From Christensenella sp. UBA3792 (GTDB lineage: Bacteria; Bacillota; Clostridia; Christensenellales; CAG-138): a DNA stretch of 11,890 nt. A model generated the notes under the pieces. That model did not search any database. It was not told the DNA's origin and worked only from the letters and a program-made list of their open reading frames with translations. Position numbers and translations under genes: made by a program. Positions 5,549-11,890 of this stretch are shown here, piece by piece (the stretch's first letter is position 1; each line of letters starts with the position of its first letter). The DNA lies in contig DFEW01000005.1 in the NCBI GenBank assembly GCA_002369195.1, positions 28,559 through 40,448 on the forward strand, given 5' to 3'.

Positions 5549-8500
5549 ATGAAGAAGCTATTCGCCGTACTGCTGGCAGCGCTGATGCTGCTGACCGTAC
5601 CGCAGCTCGGCAGTCTTGCGCGCGCAGTCGCGGAAGAAACGCAGGAGCCGTCGAACGACGGCACCGTCACGCTCGCGCTCGAGGATCTCGATCCTTCCAC
5701 CCTGCACGTGCATAAGCTTGGCGAGGTCGACGGAGACGAATCCGCGACCGATCCGTTTGCAGACATCGACCTGGATCTTCCGTATTCGCCGGACGATCTC
5801 GTTCGCGTCTCGATCTTTCTGGACGGCGAATCCACGGTCGGCCACGGCTTTGCGACGCGCGGCATTGCGAACAACAAGGATGCGCAGCAGTATCGCGAAT
5901 CTCTGCGCAGGAATCAGGATTCGATGCAGAGCAAGATCGAGGATACGGTCGGTCACGAACTGAACGTCAAGTGGAACCTGACGCTTCTGACCAACGCCAT
6001 CTCCGTCGAGATCCCGTACAAGGATATCGCGCTGATCCGGCGCATCCCCGGCGTCAAATCCGTTGAATTCGAAACGCAGTACGAAGCGCCGCGTGACGTT
6101 GCGGACGCGCATCCCAACACCGCGAATACAAGTGAACAGATGGTCGGCGCGCAGGCGGCATGGACGGCGGGCTATACCGGCGCGGGCAGCCGCATCGCGA
6201 TCATCGACACCGGCATCGACACCACGCACCAGTCGTTTGCGGATGCGGGATTCGATAAGGCGATTGCGGAGTTCACCGGCGTTCAGCTGATGAATTCCAT
6301 CCCCTCCGGTCTGAACGGCAGCGGAAAGAGCTTCGGCAAGAAGATCCCGTACGGCTATAACTACGTCGACAAGAACACGACGATCACCCACACCAACGAC
6401 ACGCAGGGCGAACACGGTTCGCACGTTGCCGGTATTGCTGCTGCAAACCGCTACATCGGAACCGAGGATGCCGCATCGAAGGTCGGTGCGGTCGGCATGG
6501 CGCCGGATGCGCAGCTGTGCATCATGAAGGTGTTCGGTGCAAACGGCGGCGCATACGATTCCGACTATATGGTCGCGATCGAGGATGCAATCGTGCTTGA
6601 ATGCGATTCGTGCAACCTGTCGCTCGGCTCCGCCGTGCAGGGATGGACGTTCGACAACGAATACCAGGATATTCTGAACAGCCTTTCCGATCCGGAGCAC
6701 AACCCCGACATGGTCGTTGCGATCTCCGCGGGCAACTCGTACTCCCTCGTCGATATGATGTCCGACAGTTCCCGTTCGAACGGTCTGTACATCGAGGACG
6801 TGAACATGCACACCGGCGGCAGCCCCGGCACGTTCATCAACAGTCTGTGCGTTGCGGCGGCGCAGAACACGCTGACCAAGGGCACGCCGCTGACCTTCAA
6901 CGGCAGTCAGAAGGTCTTTTACTACGAGTCCACCGGCAACGAAGAGGAAGGCACAACGTATACGAACCCCGCGATGACGACGATCGGTTCGACGAACGGT
7001 ACAACGTACAGCTACGTATACATCGACGCGACCGGCAGCGCGAGCGACTATTCGACGGTGAACGGTTCCACTTCCCTCTCCGGCAAGATCGTTATCGTGA
7101 ACCGCGGCGATCTGAGCTTCGTCGAAAAGGGTGAAAACGCCAAGAGCTACAACCCGAAGGCGGTCGTGATCGCGAACAATCAGGACGGCACGATCTACAT
7201 GGATCTCAGCGAATTCACCGGCACGTTCCCGATGGTCACGATCACGCAGAAGGATGCGATCGGGATCAAAGCAAACGCCACGGCACATACGGTCGGCGAC
7301 ATCACCTACTACACCGGCTCGGTCACGGTCACGACGACCGAAGAGACCGTTACCATCGACCGCTCCGCGGCGGAGATCACCGATTTCAGTTCCTGGGGCG
7401 TTCCGGGTTCTCTGATCATGAAGCCCGAAATCACCGCGCCGGGCGGCGATATCTATTCCGTATACGGCACGAACAAAACGACCTCCGGCAGCACGACAGG
7501 CGGTTCCGACAAGTATGAATACATGAGCGGCACGTCGATGGCGGCGCCGCACATCACCGGTCTTGCGGCGGTTGCCGCGCAGTACATGCGTGAAAACGGC
7601 GGCTTGGTCGATCCGAGCTATGCACGAACCAATCCGTATCTTGCGGAACGCGCCACCACCCGCGCGATCCTGCAGAGTCTTCTGATGTCCACCGCGACGC
7701 CGATGAAGAACGACGGCAACTACCTGTCGATTCTGCAGCAGGGCGCCGGTCTTGCGGACGTAAACCTTGCGATCAACGCAAGCTCCGTGGTTATGATGGA
7801 TCCGGAAGATTCCGGTCTCACCGGTCTCACCGGCGCGGCGGCCGACGGCAAGGTTAAGTTCGAATTCGGCGACGATCCCAAGAAGGGCGGCGAATACAGC
7901 TACACCTTCGAAATCTACAACATCACCGGCGAAGCGCTTGCGTTCACGCTGGAAACGGAGCTGTTTACGCAGGCGATCAAGACGGCGTCCGACGGCCGTC
8001 ATATGGCAAAGACAACGACGCCCATCGATGCGGAGGCGGAATATCAGTTCCGTCTGGTCAGCAGCGCGCATGACGTCGATCGGGACGGTGACACCGATGA
8101 GGACGACGTGCTGGCGATTCTCGACTATCTGACCGGGGAACGCGCAGCGTCCGACTGCGATCTGCAGGCCGCCGATCTCAACGGTGACAATGCCGTTACG
8201 TCTTATGACGCACATGTGCTGCTGCAGTTCCTCGACGCAAGCGAGAACACCGTTCCCGCACACGGCATGGCGACCGTAACCGTCTCGCTCCGCATCGATG
8301 CGGACGCGCTCGCGGATTACCCGTGCGGCGCATACGTCGAGGGCTTCACCTATATCAAGTGCGGCTCCGCGACCCGCGAAGGCGTCAGTCTTTCACACAC
8401 GCACAGCATCCCGATCCTCGGCTTCTACGGCAACTGGACCGATCCGTCGATGTTCGATGCAGCGTCCTATACGGACGGTCTCTACCAGCCGAACGGTACG

Positions 8501-11500
8501 GCAAAGACGTCGTATACCGGCAATCAGACGACCAACTATCTGCGTCTGACGCAGAACGGCTCCACCTTCAATTTCTCCGGCAACCCGTACACGGTAGAGG
8601 ACGAATTCCCGACGGATCGCCTTGCAATCAACAGCAACGCGGAGATGACCAGCTTCGCCTACAACCTCTACCGTGCGGCGACCGCAACCGGCTTTGCGGT
8701 CACCAAGACAGACGAAATCGACGGCAACAATACGCAGGTACTCAGCAGCACGCTCGTCGGCAGCGACGTCGACGGCATCTACTATTCGAACAGCGCCGGC
8801 TGGCAGAATCTGACGAAGAGAATCTACGGCGTCAATAAAACGCCCGCTGCTCTCGGCCTCGCGGAAAACGATACGTTCCGCATCGGATTCTACGCGATTC
8901 CGGAGTACACCGCGATGGTTCTGAACGACAAATACAACGCTGCGGCCTCGCTCAACCTGTCCGGTTTCAACACGCTGCTGACGGATAACGCGCTCGGAAA
9001 AGGCGCATTTGTCGGCTACAGCTTTACGGTCGACGACACCGAGCCGGAGATCTCCAATGCAACTCTTTCGGGCAACACGCTGTCCATCACCGCAAGCGAC
9101 AACAAGAACCTTGCATATGTCGCGGTAATGTCTCTGGACGGTTCCGTCATCTATGCGGAGAACGCACCGGGCTCAGACACCTATACGGTCTCCTTCGACG
9201 CATCCGATGCGATCGCGAATGCGCACGGCTATGTGGCTGTCTTCGCAGGTGACTACGCGGGCAACGAAGCGGCAATGGCGGTCAAGGTCAACGACAATGC
9301 CTATGAAGAAAAGACCGTCTACGTTCTGACGAACAAGCTTACTGCAGGAAACGATTATCTCATCGTCAGCCGCAATTCGACAGGCAGCGGCGTTGCGCTC
9401 GGTCACAGCGGCACGACGATTGCCACCAACGCGGTCACGGTCAAGGCCGGAATCGCTGAAACGGACAATGCCGTCTATATCGACAGTGCGGATGTCGCAT
9501 CGACCTCGATCTGGACCGCATCGTCCGGCATTAAGCTGAAAAATGGAAATTACTACTTAAGAAGAGACAGCAATAAAGGAACGACGCTGCAGGCCAATAC
9601 TACAGATAGCTACAATACATGGACATGGAGTGAGACGAACAACAGACTATCCATGACGATCAGCAATCGTACCTACTACTTGCGCTATAACAACAACGCA
9701 TTCAGTTTGAATACCAGCACAAGCAGCATCTATTTGTATAAGAAAACCGTCATCCGCACGGAGATCGATCCGACTCACGTCATGTCGGTATCGGTCACGC
9801 CGCAAACGCTCGATCTCTATAAAGGAAATACGACGTCTCTGACGGCAAAGGTGCTGCCGCTGACTGCGGAAGACCGCACGGTGACGTGGTCCTCTTCGAA
9901 TACGAGTGTTGCAACGGTCGATGAAAACGGACATGTGACGGCGGTGGCGGCAGGTAATGCAACGATCACTGCGACGGCAAACGGTGACAGCACCAAGAGC
10001 GCAAGCTGTTCGGTCAGCGTGACTTCGGTGAATAAGTCGCTGAACGGCATCATCTGGGATGAAGAGGGTAATGTTTACTTCTCCTCCTTCAATGCGAGCA
10101 ACCTGCCGACGTGGACGAAGCTGCACAATACCGCGACCGGCGTATACCTGATGAATGCGTTTATGGCGGACAGCTCGACGCTCTATGCGAGCACCTGCGA
10201 TATATCCGATACGAGTGTGCTATATACGGTCAATCGCACAAGCTACGCGCTTACCGAGTTTGGAACGAACTATGTCCCTGCATTCGGCATGGCGCGCGCA
10301 TCGTCCCGCTATACCGATTACATGGTCTATGGTTTTACGAAATACCTTATTTTCGGAAATCTGACGCCGCAGGAAGACGATGATGGAACCTTCAGCGGTA
10401 TTCCCTACGGTCTGATAGATCTAGCGACGACCGACGTCGGAGATTCGTATGTCTGCGGTGTCTGTGCACGATCCATCGGAACAACATCGTCGAGTTACTA
10501 CTTCCTCGACGAATCCGGCAAGATCTGGCAGACAACGATGACGATCGGCAGCAGCGTCAGCTTCGGAACACCGTCGCTCGTTGTGGACACCGGTATCGGA
10601 ACCTCGTTCCAGTATCAGAACCTGTACTTTGACGGCACCTACCTCTACTGGAGCCATTGCGACGGCGAAGTAGCAGAGCTGATTATCATCAACCCGTTGA
10701 CGAAGGCCGTCTACCACGCGGGCAACTTCGGCGAGGGCGTATGGCCTGCAGCCGGTCTGTATGTCAACGGTTCCGTTGCGCCCGCTTCCGTCGGCGATTC
10801 GCAGGAAATCATGGGCGAAGAGGAACTCGGCGAGCTGCAGGTGCTTGTAACCCGCGACGAGCTGCTGACCGAAGAAATCAGAGCACGCTTTGCGGCGGAG
10901 CTTGCAAAGATGAACCGCAAGGGTGCCGCGAGCGATGCGATCGTCGAACCGGTCGAGCCGGAAGCGCCCATTGAGGACCCCGCTCCCGACGCAAGCGCCG
11001 GACACAGCCGCGCGCGCATCGGCACCGGTCTTTCGATCCACAACAGCACGGACGGCACGCCGTCGGTCACGAACGGTCACGGCACGATCAATCTGTCCGA
11101 GAGCAAAGCGACCACGAACGGTCTCTTTACGATCGACGCAAGCAAGCTTGACAACGTGACTGCCGAAGGCGACACGACCTATATCTCGATCCATCAAACC
11201 GGCGAGGGTCAATTCAAAGTCGCGTACGCCGCCAAGGATGAGATCCCCGCGAAGGAACCGATCGCAACCATCACCTACGATATGCCGTCCACGACCGTTA
11301 CGGTGGTCGTTGACACATACGAGCGCAGCGACGAGACCTTCACGCCGGAAGCTCCCTCCAGTCCGGAAGAGGAAGAAATCCCCATTCCCGCAGCGACCGC
11401 AATGCCGGCGTTCAAGACGGTATCGATCACGATGTCCGGTGACCTCGGACTGAACTTCTTCGTGGAGTTCCCCGAAGGCATCGATCCCTCCGGCAGCTAT

Positions 11501-11890
11501 ATGACCTTCACGGTCGGTACGACCGGTCAGGATCGCGATGATTTCGATGCAGCAGACTTTAAGACCGGCACGAACGGCGTCAATCGCTATCGCTTCACCT
11601 GCCATGTCAACGCGCTGCAGATGGCGGATACCGTAACCGCGACCCTGTATTATACCGTCGACGGTCAAGAATTCACCGTGAACAAGGAATACTCCGTCAA
11701 GAAATACATTTCGTACTTCGAACCGTATTTCAACGGCGAGGCAACAAGCCCGTACGACGACGCGACGCTCAAGATGGTCAAATCGATCGCGGATTACGGT
11801 CATTACGCACAGCCGTTCCTGTTCACCTTCCACAACGTACCGAGCGGCACGTATGCGCTGATGCCCGGCTACACGGATTCCTACGATCTG
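5549..11890 (+). CDS. Secreted multidomain S8 (lactocepin-like) serine protease, 3'-truncated by window
   Basis: I read this frame codon by codon and found no stop from 5549 to the window end, giving at least 2,114 residues. A signal peptide (about 1-28, two lysines then a leucine-rich core, ARA-type cleavage region) is followed by an I9-like propeptide (about 85-178). The subtilase domain carries D220 in IIDTGID, H289 in EHGSHVAG, oxyanion N396 in SAGN and nucleophile S663 in MSGTSMAAPH. A PA-like insert (about 460-600, around KIVIVNRGDLSFVEKG) sits between N396 and S663, as in lactocepins and C5a peptidases. An Fn3-like domain (about 768-963) is interrupted by a dockerin (842-896). Further modules are an Ig-like domain (about 1162-1250), a lectin/trefoil-like module (1254-1402), a Big_2 domain (1412-1494), a propeller-like region (about 1497-1745), a cohesin-like region (about 1840-1928) and a Clostridia surface-protein module (about 1956-2090). 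The enzyme should act outside the cell on proteins or peptides. The C-terminus and any cell-wall anchor lie beyond the window. Confidence 0.95.
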   Translation, partial: MKKLFAVLLAALMLLTVPQLGSLARAVAEETQEPSNDGTVTLALEDLDPSTLHVHKLGEVDGDESATDPFADIDLDLPYSPDDLVRVSIFLDGESTVGHGFATRGIANNKDAQQYRESLRRNQDSMQSKIEDTVGHELNVKWNLTLLTNAISVEIPYKDIALIRRIPGVKSVEFETQYEAPRDVADAHPNTANTSEQMVGAQAAWTAGYTGAGSRIAIIDTGIDTTHQSFADAGFDKAIAEFTGVQLMNSIPSGLNGSGKSFGKKIPYGYNYVDKNTTITHTNDTQGEHGSHVAGIAAANRYIGTEDAASKVGAVGMAPDAQLCIMKVFGANGGAYDSDYMVAIEDAIVLECDSCNLSLGSAVQGWTFDNEYQDILNSLSDPEHNPDMVVAISAGNSYSLVDMMSDSSRSNGLYIEDVNMHTGGSPGTFINSLCVAAAQNTLTKGTPLTFNGSQKVFYYESTGNEEEGTTYTNPAMTTIGSTNGTTYSYVYIDATGSASDYSTVNGSTSLSGKIVIVNRGDLSFVEKGENAKSYNPKAVVIANNQDGTIYMDLSEFTGTFPMVTITQKDAIGIKANATAHTVGDITYYTGSVTVTTTEETVTIDRSAAEITDFSSWGVPGSLIMKPEITAPGGDIYSVYGTNKTTSGSTTGGSDKYEYMSGTSMAAPHITGLAAVAAQYMRENGGLVDPSYARTNPYLAERATTRAILQSLLMSTATPMKNDGNYLSILQQGAGLADVNLAINASSVVMMDPEDSGLTGLTGAAADGKVKFEFGDDPKKGGEYSYTFEIYNITGEALAFTLETELFTQAIKTASDGRHMAKTTTPIDAEAEYQFRLVSSAHDVDRDGDTDEDDVLAILDYLTGERAASDCDLQAADLNGDNAVTSYDAHVLLQFLDASENTVPAHGMATVTVSLRIDADALADYPCGAYVEGFTYIKCGSATREGVSLSHTHSIPILGFYGNWTDPSMFDAASYTDGLYQPNGTAKTSYTGNQTTNYLRLTQNGSTFNFSGNPYTVEDEFPTDRLAINSNAEMTSFAYNLYRAATATGFAVTKTDEIDGNNTQVLSSTLVGSDVDGIYYSNSAGWQNLTKRIYGVNKTPAALGLAENDTFRIGFYAIPEYTAMVLNDKYNAAASLNLSGFNTLLTDNALGKGAFVGYSFTVDDTEPEISNATLSGNTLSITASDNKNLAYVAVMSLDGSVIYAENAPGSDTYTVSFDASDAIANAHGYVAVFAGDYAGNEAAMAVKVNDNAYEEKTVYVLTNKLTAGNDYLIVSRNSTGSGVALGHSGTTIATNAVTVKAGIAETDNAVYIDSADVASTSIWTASSGIKLKNGNYYLRRDSNKGTTLQANTTDSYNTWTWSETNNRLSMTISNRTYYLRYNNNAFSLNTSTSSIYLYKKTVIRTEIDPTHVMSVSVTPQTLDLYKGNTTSLTAKVLPLTAEDRTVTWSSSNTSVATVDENGHVTAVAAGNATITATANGDSTKSASCSVSVTSVNKSLNGIIWDEEGNVYFSSFNASNLPTWTKLHNTATGVYLMNAFMADSSTLYASTCDISDTSVLYTVNRTSYALTEFGTNYVPAFGMARASSRYTDYMVYGFTKYLIFGNLTPQEDDDGTFSGIPYGLIDLATTDVGDSYVCGVCARSIGTTSSSYYFLDESGKIWQTTMTIGSSVSFGTPSLVVDTGIGTSFQYQNLYFDGTYLYWSHCDGEVAELIIINPLTKAVYHAGNFGEGVWPAAGLYVNGSVAPASVGDSQEIMGEEELGELQVLVTRDELLTEEIRARFAAELAKMNRKGAASDAIVEPVEPEAPIEDPAPDASAGHSRARIGTGLSIHNSTDGTPSVTNGHGTINLSESKATTNGLFTIDASKLDNVTAEGDTTYISIHQTGEGQFKVAYAAKDEIPAKEPIATITYDMPSTTVTVVVDTYERSDETFTPEAPSSPEEEEIPIPAATAMPAFKTVSITMSGDLGLNFFVEFPEGIDPSGSYMTFTVGTTGQDRDDFDAADFKTGTNGVNRYRFTCHVNALQMADTVTATLYYTVDGQEFTVNKEYSVKKYISYFEPYFNGEATSPYDDATLKMVKSIADYGHYAQPFLFTFHNVPSGTYALMPGYTDSYDL
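7812..7833 (+). repeat. Short tandem repeat at a domain junction
   Basis: CCGGTCTCA is present twice in tandem (7812-7820, 7821-7829) and followed by CCGG. It encodes GLTGLTG between the catalytic domain and the Fn3-like domain of the protease. The unit is nine bases, so copy-number change would keep the frame. Confidence 0.7.
8072..8236 (+). other. Dockerin-like module inside the protease
   Basis: Residues 842-896 hold two EF-hand-like calcium loops: DVDRDGDTDEDD followed by VLAILDYL, and, after a short linker, DLNGDNAVTSYD followed by AHVLLQFL. Two loops each followed by a hydrophobic helix is the type I dockerin pattern. The flanking sequence before (EYSYTFEIYNITGEAL) and after (VPAHGMATVTVSL) looks like strands of a single Fn3-like domain, so the dockerin appears to be an insertion within it. 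It may bind a cohesin or serve as a calcium-dependent folding module. Confidence 0.8.
9308..9754 (+). other. Lectin/trefoil-like module with low-GC core
   Basis: Residues 1254-1402 form a repetitive Tyr/Asn/Ser-rich module with recurring NGNYYLRR, RTYYLRYNNN and SSIYLYKK strands, as seen in ricin-type or trefoil-like carbohydrate-binding modules of gut bacteria. My hand count gives about 42% GC for 9541-9720 against about 58% for a 60-base control at 9001-9060, and codons rare elsewhere in the gene (TTA, AGA, CTA, AAA) appear here. The fold is inferred from the pattern only. Confidence 0.55.
9782..10030 (+). other. Big_2 bacterial Ig-like domain in the protease
   Basis: Residues 1412-1494 follow the Big_2 plan: VSVTPQTLDLYKGNTTSLTA, then VTWSSSNTSVATVDENGHV, then AGNATITATA. 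It is a spacer or adhesive module common in surface proteins of Clostridia. Confidence 0.85.

Noticed and set aside
5558..8263. A 901-codon open frame on the - strand opposite the protease gene
   Set aside because: It lies entirely opposite a recognised subtilase with intact catalytic motifs. Its Arg/Asp/Val-rich translation shows no domain and is what strong GC-rich codon bias produces in antisense.
10421..11833. A 470-codon open frame on the - strand near the window end
   Set aside because: It is a codon-bias shadow of the protease C-terminal modules, with no recognisable motif and no sensible promoter or ribosome binding site seen.
1..11890. CRISPR arrays, tRNA or rRNA genes, insertion sequences and phage or defence genes
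   Set aside because: I saw no spaced direct repeats, no tRNA-like cloverleaf, no transposase or terminal inverted repeats; nearly all bases are in recognised coding sequence.

Overview
The window is about 11.9 kb of GC-rich DNA (hand counts near 58% in coding sequence). Every gene I can support lies on the + strand. Strong AGGAGG-type ribosome binding sites, a sigma-A style promoter, a ROK-family regulator, a split (two-subunit) transketolase, a DUF4867-like protein and a very large secreted subtilase with a dockerin module together suggest a high-GC anaerobic Clostridia (Bacillota) lineage, perhaps a gut Oscillospirales or Christensenellales. The taxon is an inference; there is no marker gene here.

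Region 1 (1-5380) is the downstream part of one tightly packed operon. It holds the end of a transketolase N-terminal subunit, the transketolase C-terminal subunit, an RpiB/LacAB-family isomerase, an iron-containing alcohol dehydrogenase, a ten-helix DMT/EamA transporter, a ROK-type transcriptional regulator and a DUF4867-like, cupin-like protein. Four of the six junctions overlap, two of them as ATGA. A clean intrinsic terminator at 5398-5419 closes the operon.

The best reading I can offer is a sulfoglycolytic transketolase (sulfo-TK) module for sulfoquinovose. In that known pathway a split transketolase moves two-carbon units from sulfofructose and then from sulfoerythrulose onto glyceraldehyde 3-phosphate. 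An RpiB-like isomerase converts sulfoerythrose to sulfoerythrulose, an Fe-ADH reduces sulfoacetaldehyde to isethionate, and an exporter removes it. The isomerase and the transketolase have lost residues that normally contact sugar phosphates, which fits substrates whose tail is not a phosphate. The DUF4867 protein is then a candidate for the missing sulfoquinovose/sulfofructose isomerase or an accessory enzyme. The assignment rests on gene content and residues read by eye; the glycosidase, importer and upstream genes are outside the window.

Region 2 (5381-5548) is an AT-rich intergenic stretch with the terminator, a consensus-like extended -10 promoter, and a 7-bp inverted repeat just after the predicted transcription start.

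Region 3 (5549-11890, running off the end) is one uninterrupted reading frame of at least 2,114 codons. It encodes a secreted lactocepin/C5a-peptidase-like S8 serine protease with signal peptide, I9-like propeptide, catalytic D220/H289/S663, a PA insert, a fibronectin-like domain interrupted by a dockerin, Ig-like modules, a lectin/trefoil-like module with distinctly lower GC, a propeller-like region and a cohesin-like region. It has its own promoter and no evident functional link to the sugar operon.
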